In this document: positions 1 through 14,401 of the stretch, piece by piece
Position numbering within the stretch: the first letter of the stretch is position 1
Layout of the letters: each line of letters starts with the position of its first letter
NCBI GenBank assembly: GCA_036345935.2
Contig: JADWOT020000075.1
Location: 58,001-122,000, forward strand
Direction: 5' to 3'
Length of the DNA stretch: 64,000 nt
Origin: Taenia hydatigena
Taxonomy: Eukaryota > Platyhelminthes > Cestoda > Cyclophyllidea > Taeniidae
The notes under the pieces: model-generated
Told to the model about the DNA's origin: nothing
Databases searched by the model: none
The model's input: only the letters and a program-made list of their open reading frames with translations
Made by a program: the position numbers and the translations under genes

Positions 1-1
1 C

Positions 2-166
2 ATAATTGGCATGGATTCTGGCTCACATCGAATGCTAAGGAAACGAGGTCGACCTCTTTTGCAACTTCGCAACTCTGGTGACTACAAGATCGGGAAAGCG
101 CTGGGGGTCTCTGCACATGAAGCACTCTCTAATGCCATACACAACCGGATTATGCCAGTTACTTAA
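2..166 (+). CDS. Possible 3' end of an unknown gene, cut by the left edge
   Basis: A frame open from the window edge ends at a TAA at 164-166. Its peptide includes the basic run KRGRP, which resembles an AT-hook core, and then a mixed-charge segment ending in RIMPVT. Codon composition looks more coding-like than the DNA that follows, and an AATAAA hexamer lies about 100 bases downstream near 267. I do not recognise the family. It could equally be a chance open stretch of 54 codons, because its start and any splice acceptor lie outside the window. Confidence 0.25.
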   Translation: MIGMDSGSHRMLRKRGRPLLQLRNSGDYKIGKALGVSAHEALSNAIHNRIMPVT

Positions 167-3100
167 CGGCAGGACAGTTGCTGGTTGAAAAATAAGGCAT
201 GTTCGTTTGAGTCAATTAAATGCTTGCATTTGAAGCAATTTATGCTGTGAGAGTGGATGCGAGCCAGAATAAACACCGACTAATTAATGACTCGGTCCAA
301 AACTGGCGGAAGGTGTGGGTCGAGATGACCAGGGCAAGAATTCCTGAGTTGTTTTATGCAAGGCGAAATAGACTGCCAACTTATACTTTAACCACATTTT
401 ATTGTTTTGGGTAAACTTATTAGTCGCACCTAGCGCTCTTCTACTCACATACCAAAACCACTGGAATAAGCGACGTACGGAGAGTAGGGAGACAGATAAG
501 TGAAAAGAGTGTGAGTAACCAAAAAAACGAAGCCTAAAGCTTGCCGATCCACATTTGCCTGTGTCTTAGGCGACGCCCACCAACTATTGGTCGTCAAAGA
601 TACCAATCTGGCTAACTTAAGGTAGACGCCAAACCTCCAATTTTGCTTGTTTCCGCGACCCATCAGCCAACTATCAGCCTCAAGGGAAAAGCAGCTAAAG
701 TCAAAGCCGCTTACTACCACGACTGAGACAAGGACCTAGTACACTGCTACAGCAGGAGTGAACAAACCGAGGTCAACAGTGGGTTGCCTTCCAAGTCATT
801 AACGTGACAATACGCTTCTAATAACTATTCCATCCATAAGTATTTCGGATGCAGGCATCTCGGGATGCTTCTTTTGGCAATGACAAATGTGCACATTTCC
901 GTGGCTTACACGAGGAACGCTAAACAGTCAAACTCGTGTCCTATTTCCTGCCCTTCCGATTTACAAACAACATCAGTAGAAGGACCAACGAAATTGCTTA
1001 AAATTCAGTAAAATTTGAGCGCGCGTATAAATGGGCATTAAATTACGAGATGGTCCTCCTCAACTCCACAAAACAATAAGAAGTAAAGCAGACCATTTTA
1101 CTGTTCCGACTGTGGCAGAAAACACTAATTTGTTATGAAGCGAATCGCCGTATTCTACCTGCCAGCATCCGGTACACTCAATATGCTGGCTACGAATTTA
1201 AAGTAATGAACACCAACAACTTGTTCCAATCAAAATTTTCAAAAAGTACACGCATATTTATTCAAACCCGCTAAACGCGCGACCTTTTGCAATTAGGTTA
1301 GGGTAAAACAAGATTAATGGGCGAACGTACGCCATCTACTATTCTAAGCGAAAAGTGATAACAAGATGCGCGGAATGGATAAATGCAGCTAACGGTATGA
1401 CCAGATGTCAATGAGCACAAAAGGTAGAACTGTCAACAATTAAAGCATACCACTCCGCTGGGTTAAGGCACTCAAACAACTAATGACAACAAACAAGTGG
1501 AACAAGTAGAAAATGGGAAGGAAGAGACACAGTTACCCCTAAACCAGCGTTGGATTCCCATAAAATACACAGTGACTGTGGCCGATGTAAAGGACTACAC
1601 CTCGCACCAAGGCATCACATCTCATCAAAGTGCATAAAAAGCAAATGGTATGCATAGACAGAGACGTCACAAATGTAAATAGACGTGCATTTATACATGC
1701 CTAACAATCGGCGAGTCACTTCCTCTATGCATCCATAGCCATTACACTCGTTTACATGGCCATTTCGCCTACCAGTTTGCAGCGCAGCAGTCACGACGCG
1801 GCACTACTTGCACCCTACTTCGCAGTCCTCCAACAGCTTCAACAAAATTCCATCAGCGAACGCTGATTGTAAAAACGCCTTTCGACGGTGACACAGTCTC
1901 AAAGAAATACCTGTTCTTTGTAGACTTGGAGGAAACATAGCTGATGTGCTGCTTCTTTTGTTCAATCGTCCCCATTTTGCGCGGTAAAAGTTCGATGTTT
2001 GCATCCACCCATCACCTGCGTCACCAAATACTCCATTCGAGGAACATCCTCGAATCTGCAGGAACCAGCTGAGACCTAAAGAAACAATGGCAATCAAGGC
2101 GGCGGATTGGTACGCTGAGCGACGATAGAGTGGGCCACACGCCAGTGCCGCGGTCGCACCGGAATCTTTACGCCGTTTGCCCAGTTTTGTTTGAATAACG
2201 TCTGCTGAAGTTATATTGGAGAAGAAAATACTCAACTACCCTTTCGTAGGGCACTGCAGCCATATCTGCGTCCAATCAACACGACAAACTCGACCGGTAC
2301 GATCATCGCATCAATTTGGAAAACGCAGCCGTCACATTGCATTTGTGAATCGACTTCGGAAAAGAATAGACGACGAACCCATTGAGATGCAACACAGATC
2401 ACACCAACTTCTAGACAGCAATAGAGAGCAAGACAGAACTCCAACTTCAAATTCGGCAGTTTTTCAGCAATCCCTTGCAGCATATTAGATGCGCCACCAC
2501 AGACAGGTACATTCTTGCCACCCTTAAGGCTCGGACCATCAATGACCTCACGTGAAGTCTAAAATGAAACAGTTTCTTTCCTTCTTGAACTAGTAAAGCT
2601 TATCCAACAAAATAATGCCGCAATCAAAACAGGCAATATGCCCGCCAAATCATAAGACAACATACCAAACACGACCGATGACATTGAAACTGCCAAACTT
2701 AAAAAAACCACTGTCGAGCAAATATCTTTCAATGTCAAGAATTTTTAAAAATACACAAAACATACCATCAAGCTTGGCCTTAGAACAACTGCTAAAATTT
2801 ATCTTCGCGAGTGTATGCAGACAAAGTGCAGTTCATATTCGAAAGTTGATTAGTTGACAATTGATATACAGCTACAAAAATTGCATCCTATTATAAAAAG
2901 CTGCATTTAATCTGGAAAAGGATATCAGAACATTATGCACCACATGTGAGAATTGAATCGCTATCCTCAAGCAGACTGGTTATTTTGTTATAAACTTATT
3001 AACACAGATGACAGAGCATCAATACAGTCATTATGGGTAGTGAAACGGTGGCCTCTGTCGACACAATCATTACACAATGGATGGAGATGTAGCGCGCTTT

Positions 3101-6100
3101 TCGCTTGTCTCCTCGTCTTCTGCCTCAAAATCCTTTGGACAGATGGGTCAGAGCTAACGGACTTTATTGTGAACTTGGGTTGCTCGGGTCACTATCTCCC
3201 CTTTCTCCTCTGGGGAATTTCGACAAAACTTTCATCACTAGGTGTGCGATTGTCCCACTTCAACAATAAAGCATTGCACAAACCCTTCGTCTTACCGGCC
3301 CCGTCTTTGGTAACACCCTTATCAAGTGTTTTTCTTCCAGTCATTAAGGTTCAAACGTCATTTTCGCATCTGATCAGTGGTGCACCACCTTTGCAGAGTC
3401 ACAGATGCAATATTAAGCGACTGATGACTATAAACCTAGCGGTGGGATGTGGACAAAACAATTGGTAGGTGTTAGAACGTTTCCATATGGCGTGAACTAT
3501 GAATATGCTACAATGGGCAGAAGCAAGTACGACATCACATCGTGGAGCATCTTCGCTTCCTTCCCCTTCTCCTCCCTCTGAAAATTAACGACCACACCCT
3601 AGCGATAGGTCACCCCGCTCAACGCTCACATATATGGATGTCGTGAAAAACCAATGCATCGTATGAAGGCGCATATTAATATCACCTCAAATCAGCTTTG
3701 CCTCAAGCCACACTGTTGTTGTTGTTACTGCTAAAGGCCTCAAAATCTTACTACTATCTTAGGTTGAAAAAATAAAAGAAACAGAACAAGCAAAAAGGGG
3801 CGTAATTTTAAGCCCATGATAGGACCTCACTCAATCTGTACAACATACACTTTCCTATGGGGGGGACTTACCAAGGTACCGTTCTCCTCTCCCTTCGCTC
3901 TCGCCCGCTCGCCCGCCTGCCTGGCGTTCACGCAGCCACACACGCCGCACCTATTCTTCCATGATGTTGAGGCCCTCCTCCATGCACACTACCGCACTGC
4001 CTGCCTGCTTATGTCCTGCGTGAAGGAATAGTCCACACTGAGGAGGAGGAGGAAGAGCCAGAGAACTCTCAAGTGCATTCACTGCTTCTCAAATAATTGC
4101 TTTAACACCACAGTTGTCGACATCGACAACGACGAGTTCAAAGGCTCTTGGTGTAGTCCCAGTGGCTTCCCATGGATCGGCTTCTACGCTCACATTCCCC
4201 CATGCCGTCAACAATGCGTGTTATGTTAATAGGCAGCTTGATGAGTCTGAAACGTATGCTAAAATGAACTTCCATTACTACGACTTCGCCATTGCATCCC
4301 TAGAGCGATCAATTTAAGCCGGTTCCAGAGTCCTTTATTTACACCCTTTCGTAAACTCGGTTGGTAAGGAAGCGTGAAAACGGAATGACAATTTGCCACA
4401 AAATTTTGGGCCTCAACAAGATCCAAAAGAAATATTGTAGGAGGAGGGACATGGTTTGATCCAAACAACTCGGTGTCATTTGATAAATAATGCAATGATC
4501 AAGGCTCCACGATGGAACTTCTTATTTGGCAGAACTTCGTTGTCTCTCTACACGTGCGTCTCTTGTTTTGTCGGTGGAGCAGAGGCTGGATTTGGTGTTC
4601 ATGCTGTCTTCAGTCCCGCAACGCCATGCGCGATGGAAATGAAGTGACTTTCCATTGCAATTTCCTATTCCTTGTAATAGCCTAGCACCGGTATTTTCTT
4701 CCTCATCACCTCTTTTGCTCATGCTACTTCTGCTCTCGTTGTGGAATTTCACATATAGCAGATAGAAGGGAGATGTGGGACCTCAGCCTAGTAGGAAGGC
4801 TGGCCTAGAGCGGGCGACGCTAGACTCGATGCTGTTAACCGTACCCCAATCCATCATTCGCAGCAACGGCATCGACATCGTCGTCCACATCCACGTCATT
4901 GGCATCAGTGAAAGCGACTGACATGGGTTCGAACTCGAGGATTTTAAGCACTCTTCTACTTGGGTGGATCGAAAGGCACTGATGCAAAAGGGAACCTGCC
5001 TTCCGTGTGTGAGTGCCCAAAAAGTCATGTTGTGGTCAGCTAATGAGCCTTGCACAGATGCATCGTTAGTGAGTTGAAGGTAAATGAGGCCAAATAATCA
5101 CCCTATCTTTGGTCCTATCAAGACTCTTTCAGAGCCGTTGGTCGTCAGCATGCGCAGAACGTTCAGTGAGACTTCCACAGCCCAAATGACAACCTCACTT
5201 TACCATGTTGATTAAAAGTCTGCTTGATTACCTTCTGGTGCTGCTTCATCAATGGATGTCAAGCCAGAGATGGTAGATGTTTTAACAACTGAAATGAGTC
5301 CATTATAATTGCAGAATGTGATTGCAGCGCCAAGCCACCAACTTACCCTTATTCCATTCAAAGACGACGGGAAACGGCCGCACATCAAAAGTGGTCTTAA
5401 TTTGCCCATCTCCTTTTGACTTAGGTACAACAGTAATGATCAAGCGATATGCTCTTATTACATTGTCTATTAGCGAGAAAATTTTTCTTTCTGGCTTAAA
5501 TAACTAAAAGGGCAAGGAGTTAGAGTCATGGGAAATCTACAGCGATCTTAAGAAGGAAGAGAAAAAGGAGTGGATTGCATTAGCAGGAGCGATGACGATG
5601 ACAATCTGGACTTTAATTTCAACTAAATCGCACATTTTTGAATGGATCATCGTCTAATGTGAACAATACCATCATCCAATAGCATTGGGTTTCAACTGCC
5701 ATCAAAATTGTTCTTCAAATATTGTGTGATTCAATCCTTCTCGACACTGTTTCCCACTCAACACTTTATTCGTCCAATCGGACTTAAAGCTCTCGTACTT
5801 TCGTTGATAACTTGCAAAGTTTTCTGGGTTTAGTCACCCTTTTTAATTCGCAGATCTTCGGGTAAGGACAAGAGTTAAAGCAAGATATGATAGTGGGCAA
5901 AGGTGCCCACAATATCCAAAAACAATTTCTGCTAAGCTTTTTATGGCTAGCTGCATGCCAAATTTATAAGTTTAGCTCAAATTTTTAGTTTCACAATTTT
6001 GTGTGAGTTTTGCTTTAAATATCATCTTTTAACGGCATTCAGATTCGGACTCCTGTTTCTGCTACCTCATTGGCTCCTGAGAAGTCGACATCTGCTCTGG

Positions 6101-9100
6101 GTCTGCAGATCACCACTCCAAAGTCGTAGACGGAGAAGCACTATAAATAGGCGTAAGTGAATAAACCTAGTCACCGTAACATCTCGAACTTTTTGGAGTA
6201 TCAGTCGATCAGCTAGCATGCCACGAAGCTTGTAGGTACATGTGGTGCTCTACCTTGCTTCGTCGTACATGCTGGAAATCTGGATGCCTCCAGACGCGAA
6301 CAAATTGGGCGCTGCAGGCGAACTGCAAATATGGAGAATGTACTTGTATTCTGTGCAGCATCATTGCGTGGAGAGGATTGCAGAGCAGTGCGGAGGTGTG
6401 CATGGGTGTTGAATGCAAAGGTCCGATGTTGGACAAAGAAAACTAGAAGCCTTGTTGTCTGAAGACAAGAAAGCAGGAAAATGTGAGTGCAACTACAGCA
6501 AGGATACACGCATCAGTGACAATTAAGTAGCGAGGAGACGTTTGCGATCGGCTTATGTCGTGTTGGCAGACCCGCCAGTCGCCTTAGCTGTATATTGACG
6601 TTTCATTCTCAGCAAAAGTCAACAGTGGCAGAACCCCAACTCCATTCGCACTCCATCCTTTTATTTACTCCAGTAGTCACATTTTCCACCGTATCAGGCC
6701 TGCTAGCCACGAGCCTTACTACTCCACGCCTCCTGGATATTCTTCTGCGCAAAGACAGAGTTTGCGACACCATTGCATGATCACAGAAAGCGTGTGCAGT
6801 TGCAGACCCCACCTCGACAACCACAGCCCACAGATGACTGGTATGACGGAAATGTTGGATAGTTAAGACATCCGAAACCACGGACTTAGTGACTACCACA
6901 TATAAAGGGCAAAAGCGGTCCATAACTTCATTGCAGAATCGTGTTGTATGTCAAGGACATTGTGCTTCATAGCCTGATCATGCCAATGGTCTGTGTGAGA
7001 ACCTAAATCCCGTTCTCCAGATGTCAATAAAGGAGCACACCAGAGTCGGATTTCGTCACATTGCTGCTATGAGTTTGGCTGCTGGTTGTTGGCATTGCCT
7101 ATGGATGTCACTTAGTAAGAGGGTTTGGTTTCAGAAACAGCCAACACTTTCGGCATCCAGTCATCTGTGTCACATTTTGGCGTGGCTGGCGACCTTACTT
7201 TGAACCTTACCATTGAATGAGCTGGAGGTCGGAGTGAAGGCAAACGAATGAAACGTATGACGATCTAGACCTCGGTCCCAACGAATCCAAGGGCGACGCT
7301 CAATGTAGCAGCTGCAAGGCGGACCTCTAAATGTGCTTATAACAAGTATCTGTCTGACGGGAATTCTTCACCACATTGTCCCTTTCATACAATGATGACG
7401 CCAATTGAGGCTATTAATTTAGACCTGCTAAATCTATGCTCTTAAATCCAAAAATACATTTATTTTTATCAGTTTTATTGTTGTAACCTTTTGGTGAATC
7501 GGCTTAGACGGTAGAGAACGGAACGTAGACTTCACGACAGTTGAATTAAAGTGCGTTGGAAGGATGGATAAACAAATGAATGCGTGGGAGATGGACTAAA
7601 ATTGGATTCGCGAAAAAAATGATACACTGATTTGCGAAGGTGTTATTAAAAGCTTGGATAACTGCATGGAAAAGCATTCCGCTTTAAGCAAGGATGGAGG
7701 TGAATTGCTTGTAACCAGCTCCATATGTTACTTGGAAAACATGGTGGTGAGGGCTTGCTTGAGACGACCCGTACTTATTCTAGCATGCATGCACTTGCCT
7801 AAAGGAGTCGAATTTGATTAATACAGGGTAATATAGCGTAGGTTAGAATGAGATTGCGCAAGACACCATGCAGTGACAGAGGTCAGTTCGGCTTAGCTAA
7901 CAAATCTAGAGCTACATAGAAAAAACTGTGTATGGAGAGAGTACACTTCTACCACCTACGTAGGACGCCTTTGGATACAACTCGAATAACCTTTTGTCAT
8001 CGGACAGCCTCAGGTCCAAATGTGAATATTCGGATGACATTCGGCATAACACGCTGCTATGCTTTCATCCACTTCAATATTGCTGCTGCCGCTATAGACT
8101 ACGCCTGTAGCCATCTTGACACCACGCACAGGGAGGGCACGACGTAGCAAAGCCGCCATACTTATGGCGATAATGCCTTAAGCTCAGGAGAGTGGTCACG
8201 TACTTCCACGACCAGATTAAAAGCGTCCTCTAGCCCCAAGGTACATTTAAATAACATAAAAATATTTCAGACACTTTGCAGCAAAATTCCTCATCACCGT
8301 CATCATCAATATCAAGAACGACAGTGGCATCGATGCCACACGTGCCTCTACTGAATTCTGATGTCACTCGCTCATTCAATCAAGCATTGAAGAAGAGGAG
8401 GAAGAAGCATATAGTGTGCACTGCTGGATGGCCAGTACCAGATCACATGCGCACCTACAGCAGACACCAAGCACTAGTGATTTATGTATTCCAACTATTA
8501 CGCCCCTCTTGATAAAACATATGCGCAGCACAAATTGCCACAATGCAGTTAAATCTGGTGACCATGTAGAAGACAAAGGCTCTATTGAAACCTTAACCGT
8601 GAGGTTTTTGAACCTAGAACTTTTCCAATGTAGACGCCACGATTGTAAAACGTGGTAGAAGTGAAATGAGAAGAAGTGACACAAACTATAAAATAGCCGA
8701 ATCCCCTAATGAATGCGAAATGAAAAGCCACCAAGTAGATAGGGACAGATTTAAGGTAAAACCAATGACAGGCTACTAAGACAGGGTCAGCCAGAACGTG
8801 ACGAAGAAGCAATTGACTGCACAGACCAAGAAACCTTAAATTTGAATGACCTGGACGTTTGTTGGACTACTGAATCTGCGAGGCTGATTTCCGGAAGACA
8901 CTAGTGAATGCACACTCAGTCGAAGCATGAGTTCTGAAAAGCTGATGACCTTATTCGTTGTTCTTACAGGAAATGAAACCACATTAGGCCTCTGTTGTTA
9001 AAACATGTTGAGATGAACTGACTCATACCCTGTCAGCAACCCTAAGCTCCACTCTATGCATAACATGCATCCCAACCTCGCGTTACCTAATTCCACCATC

Positions 9101-12100
9101 TAGTTGATCGCAAAGCGCTTTGGCTCGTGCATGTTCGTAACCACAATGATTAGCTGCAAAAGAATGTCATATTCCTGCTGTCTTCTCGCATTGATTTAAC
9201 CTCCGTTCTGAATGAACACATAACAAACATAATTGCACACAAAACGCTGTTTCTTCTTAGCGTCAACTCAAGGCTTGATTGTAGTAAAACTGTAATTTAT
9301 AGAGAGGACTTAGAGAAGGACATTGTTTTTAGGAGGTGAACTCTTGCGGATCAATTTTTTGTCCCGCAAATTAAAAGGCTTTGTGAAACAGCATTGCAGG
9401 AAATGGTGTGATTAATTGAGGTGAGATGCGAATCGTGGGTTTGAACAGGTTTTTAGAAATTGAGGTCTTTCTACAGGCGAATAAGATCAAAGAAAATGCC
9501 AAAAGTCGAGGAGCTGAACTTAATTATTGGGGTCTTATTTTGAGAGAAGTCAGTTGCATTGGGAGTTTTGAACATGTGGACTACCGGCACTGACTTTAAT
9601 TGCTTGCTTTTTAAAATAGCACAAAAGGAAGAATGCGGAAGATTGTTTGCTGCCGTCTGCTTTCAACCAAGCATGCACTTAACACACTGGAATTAAACTC
9701 AGCAAATGGACTACTCAATCACGAGAAATAGTTCAAAAGCTTAAGTTGTTGGCCTTGAGCTAAGGGTAGGGGTTGGACAAATCGCAGACTTATCAGGCAT
9801 TTCTCACAAAACTGTGATTTTTATAAAGAAAAGGAAGTAGAGGTTGTGATACAATCTGGAGAAGCTGGATGGGTAAAATACCAGGCGAGTTCACCGGAAC
9901 GAAACACTTTAACTCTGACCTCGCCGTAAATGTGGTTATATTCCCATTGTCATGAAAACATCCAGAAATCACGCATGAAAGTGAATAATTAGTCGTAGAA
10001 AGTAGCCATCGCTACCACAGTTGGGGCATAGGAGTGGGAGAGCAAAGGAAAGAATGGACGAATGTGACCTAAGTGGAAGAATTGCGAATTGAGCAGTCAA
10101 CATTACAAAATGCGAGAACATAAGTTAAGACAAGTGTGTGAAGTTTATTGCATCAGATTAAAACTGCACTTATGACCACAAACAGCAAGGTAGGAAGCCA
10201 TGCTGACGTGCACTTCTGCATGAGTGACAGAGGAGTTTAGAAGGAAGGTTCAATCGGTATTGTCCTGTAGGAGGTGTTAGGTCAGTGCAGTATGCTGCTA
10301 CCCTTCAATTCAATCCTGTATGGAGAAAGCGAAGTCTTTTGTTCCCATTTCGCGCTATGAGCTTTGTCAGCAGAAATTGACGCCAAATTAAATTGTGATC
10401 GTAAACGAGTCGCGGACACTAAATTATCAGTAGTACAATTTACGATGCCAAAAATCCTCATACCTTCACTTACATCAACGATCGCTTTAGTGCTGATTTC
10501 ATTGGTACACAAGAACTGTCGTGGGTATAAAGGACAGGGACTTGTTAACAAAGATGGCTGTCAGACGAGTGGGTTCGACGCGTTTAGTGTGCAAAGTGGC
10601 GTTGACTCCAAAATTGCGCGTATTCATATGCACCCGTATTAACATGCAGGTAGCTTTGCCAAAATCATGTGATCCGAAATTGTTGCGTCGCTGATGACTG
10701 CGATTTATCTGGGATTGTTAAGTTTGTTTGCGGTTTGAGGAGGTGCAAATATGACTGTGTCGATAGATAATTTGAAGCGGTTATGGCATGAGCAGCATCC
10801 TCCCAACACGCAGGCTGAAATTTGGTCCTCAAATCACTACCTTTATTTGATAATTATTGGCGTCCAGTATGTGTGTATGGCAAAGCACTTCTGCTTCCAG
10901 GATGGAATTCATCCTTTCAGAAGTCTACATTATCCCACCGATGCTTCATATTTGTACTTAGTCAATGAGAACGGTTTCTAAATGCAGTGACAATAATATG
11001 TGGAGCAGTGTGGAATTTATCGCAATATGGGCGGAATGCTCAATATATTTTGGTTTTGGATACTTTAAACTTTAGCCATAAAGATTAATTCCAGCAAACC
11101 TTTAAAGACATAGGAATTTCATTTTATCCATAGGCTTTATGTTTTATTTGTGCTGACCTTAGCAACTAAGGTTTGGTGGATCGGCATTGATATTTACAAA
11201 TTTTTCATGTGCCTACACGTTTCTAGTAAGTCATCGTGTAGAACACACAGCTCAACTCACGCCGTCACCTCACAGTACTTAATTTCTTTAAAGCATTACA
11301 CAATTGCTGGCGCTTGTGTCGCTTATATACCGGGTAGAAATGCCGATTCGTCTTTTCATTGATGTTGCCTTCGGACACAGCCTACAGATATGAAAAAGTC
11401 CCATCTTTAGATGACAGCTGTTGCACTTCCTCGTAGAGAAGCAAAAAGCTTGCTATTTCCATACACCTAATCTTGCCTCAAGTCATTTGTTAATTGTTGG
11501 CAAATGTAAGATGACTAGTCTTGACATTTGTAAATAAGAGAGAAGAAAATGTGCCGTACTGCATTAAGCCAAAGTAATGAATGCGCTCCATTGACTAGCA
11601 AAAACTGGATGATTCCATCACCCATCACAGTCTCACCTTGTATGTTTCTGTCGAATGTTAGCCGAAGGGATGGGAATCTCAATACCGATAGTTTGAAAGA
11701 AATCGCAGTATACCAGGTTGAAATCAATTAACACGATTAATGGCCAAGCTTCTTTTGGAAGTGCTCAAACTTCTTAAAGGGTCCTTGCTAAAAAAGTAAT
11801 TCCTTTTATGCATCTGTCTACACTGCTATGTGCTTCCTCTTTACTAGTGGAATTCTCAAACGATGGTTTCCAACACACCCGGGTGTTTTGAAAGCGAAAT
11901 GACCTCGGATAATGAGAACTACCACTTCGCGACCCTGCTGATATTGAGACTAGACCAGTTTCCGAAGCCTACGAATTAAATGATTTTGGAGATAAAGGAG
12001 CTATGTTCTGCCAGCTCTACTGACTTTGGCTTCTGGTGATTTTGCTTTGATATTCAGGCATTTTCCACTTTTGACACATTTCTTCAAAGCTGCCGTGTGG

Positions 12101-14209
12101 GACACTAATGCGTCCTCACCTCAACTACCTATTTTTTATAAGATCGAGACTGTTTTACGCGTATTGGCATGCATGAATTAGGCCAAATTGTTACGCTGCC
12201 TTGCTTGTTGACCGCGCTAGCAGCCACAGCCAAATATACTTGCAGATATGAATGAGCGCAAAGCACGCACGGATACGGTCAAACCGAAGCTGTCAATTCA
12301 TTGTCATGCCGTGCGTGGTTTATGTGATCTCATCAACTGACGTTCTCTTACATTCCACTTTCTCAACACATTTCCTCGCATGAGTAGATATTTCAGCGGC
12401 GAGTGCTTAAAGGAGTGGAAATAGATTTGCTTAAAGCCAAGTCGTGCAATGGTAATGAAACGCTAAAAGACAATGCCCACTTACATATAAGATTATTTCA
12501 TCAAAAATACCTCCCTCAAATATCATTCAAATTTAGTGCGTGTCTTCGCCTGATCAACACATTGTTTATGGCACAGCCTTTCAATTTGTGGGTATTTTGG
12601 TATCACAATAAAATCTTGCATTTTTTGGATAAGTCGGCGTTTCTCTACCACAGTACATTGCAGAAACTAAGCTAAATCTACCCATACGGCCTGGATATAA
12701 TGCACAAACAAGGTTTTATGGCTTTTGTGCCTACAAACCTGCTTCCTTGCAAATAATAGTGACTTTTTAGCTGCGGTACGTGTGCTGCTAAGGCAGATCC
12801 AAACAGCCTTACGAGGTCAGTGTCGGACGTGTTTAAATTCACAGGGACAGCACCCAGGGAATAGACACAAATCATGGCGGAAGTGATTGTAGTACTACTG
12901 TGTGCAGCTCATTGCTCAGGTGTGCTCGCTCCTCATTTTTTGCATTTCCGGCTCATTTTTCTGTTTGCTTCTTCTTCATTATTATATGTCAATACCAAGG
13001 TGGAAGGAGTCTCCTAACGATTCTCTCTGTAAAGGTAGAAACATGCTCTAAGATGTGAGGTTCTCGCGTTGCTGGGAAGCCTTTCGGAGTCTCATACCCA
13101 TAGGACTACGAGTGAAAGAAGACTTGTGTAGGTGCACTACTGTGCATTATTGGGTATGCAATTGCGAATTGCGCATGCAAAAAAGCATTTTGAGTGCACA
13201 GAGCCCCAGATGAACACTGAGTTTAAGCTAATCTTAATCGTACTGCTTGGTCACAGCGCTTCAGTTTTACTTTCATTGCAATTAGGCTCCAATAATGTAC
13301 ACCTCAACAACTGCCGCCGAAATCTATTTTTAAATGTTACAGGTGCGTGGCCTTTGGCAAATGGCGGAGTAGTCCCTGCCAATGGGACGAAGATACGCTT
13401 ACACTCCCTCACTACATTATTTATTCGAATTCTTTAATTTCTCAATGCACTCATTAGAAATCAGTCACTTAGCATTTGATTAGCTTGTTGGTTGCAAAAC
13501 AAAGCGCATTACATTTCTAAAAAATAGATTGTTGGATCCTAAAATGCTTGTTGTGTGCATCTTGACGAATCGCTAATTTATGCAGTCTTGGATGTAAACT
13601 AGTCTAAAGGCGGATCGACATTTAATCCTACGGGATTCAATTTGTAACCCAAATAAATGCATCTTTCATGTCTTTTATCCCCTTGGCATTGCTTTTATTT
13701 TAGAGAAAGCGAGCCTCACCATAGATGACGTAACTAAACAAGAAACGACTGAAATCATGGTATTAAGCAGCGGTCTGAAGCTGATATCAACCACCTACTT
13801 TGTGCTTGATTGCAAGTTCTGAAGGCAATGTTTCAATTCTGTTGCATATTGTCGACCTCTATTCTGGCTGGAGGTACACAACCGACCCTTGGTAAGATGT
13901 CTTTTGATATTTGACTCAGATCAGCTTACACAAGGAAACTACACCAATGTATGCTCTTTGTCATTCTAACGCGCAACTTTGTGTTGAGATGTCTGCAGCT
14001 GCATTTGTCTCGCATTTCACACATTGTAAGCAGTTGTAAGTGGCCACGCTATTTCCCTCTGGCATTCGCCAGAGAACGTATTCCATTTTCCACACAATGC
14101 GTAAACTTTTAAAAATTCCTAATATTGACTCAATGATCTCCCCTGTTTGTTACTACCTGGCTGTCAATTCAGCTTGGCTTGAGTAAGCACAATCATTCCC
14201 AAGATAAGT
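167..14209. other. Long stretch with no supported gene
   Basis: I see no recognisable protein family here on either strand. The open frames longer than 100 codons (1804-2235 minus, 2953-3468 plus, 6609-6923 minus, 13132-13437 plus) show no known motif or consistent splice signals, and overlapping open frames often occur on both strands, as expected by chance. A short GTT run lies at 3715-3726 and a pyrimidine-rich C/T patch near 3880-3960. The stretch is probably intergenic or intronic. Confidence 0.5.
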
Positions 14210-14401
14210 TTAAGTGACAGCCAAGAATGTTGGAACGATGTATGCAATGGCAGGCAAGGTTTGATAAAAAATGCCAAGCATTAAGTCAAAAGGGGAAGAC
14301 GCATGCATTCGGTACAACTGTTTTTCAAAATGAAAAATTGCATTGTGGCTTTTAAGTGAGCACTTATGAATGGTGAGAATGCATTCCTGCAACACGGAAG
14401 C
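14210..14401 (-). CDS. Alternative reading of the tail exon, ending in a hydrophobic anchor-like segment
   Basis: From the acceptor at 14402, the second frame is open for 63 codons. It ends in a hydrophobic run (LPAIAYIVPTFLAVT) directly before TAA, like the C-terminal anchor of some EG95-family proteins. This frame is off by one phase from the FN3 exon donor. It would be reached only from a weak GT four bases upstream of the main donor, or after a past frameshift. Read with the phase-1 donor, the same exon gives a short hydrophilic tail instead. I cannot tell which is used. Confidence 0.3.
   Translation of the reverse strand, partial: ASVLQECILTIHKCSLKSHNAIFHFEKQLYRMHASSPFDLMLGIFYQTLPAIAYIVPTFLAVT

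Noticed and set aside
2232..2483. Minus-strand frame with a retropepsin-like phrase (FQIDAMIVPVEF)
   Set aside because: It lacks the D-T/S-G active-site triad and any neighbouring retroelement domain.
2953..3468. 171-codon plus-strand open frame
   Set aside because: No family motif, no initiation or splice context, and mixed composition. It is the longest of several such frames in a region with overlapping frames on both strands, as expected by chance.
4918..4945. GGGTTCGAACTC, resembling a tRNA T-loop
   Set aside because: The flanking bases do not form a T-stem, and no A box or acceptor stem lies at the right distance. No tRNA gene was accepted anywhere in the window.
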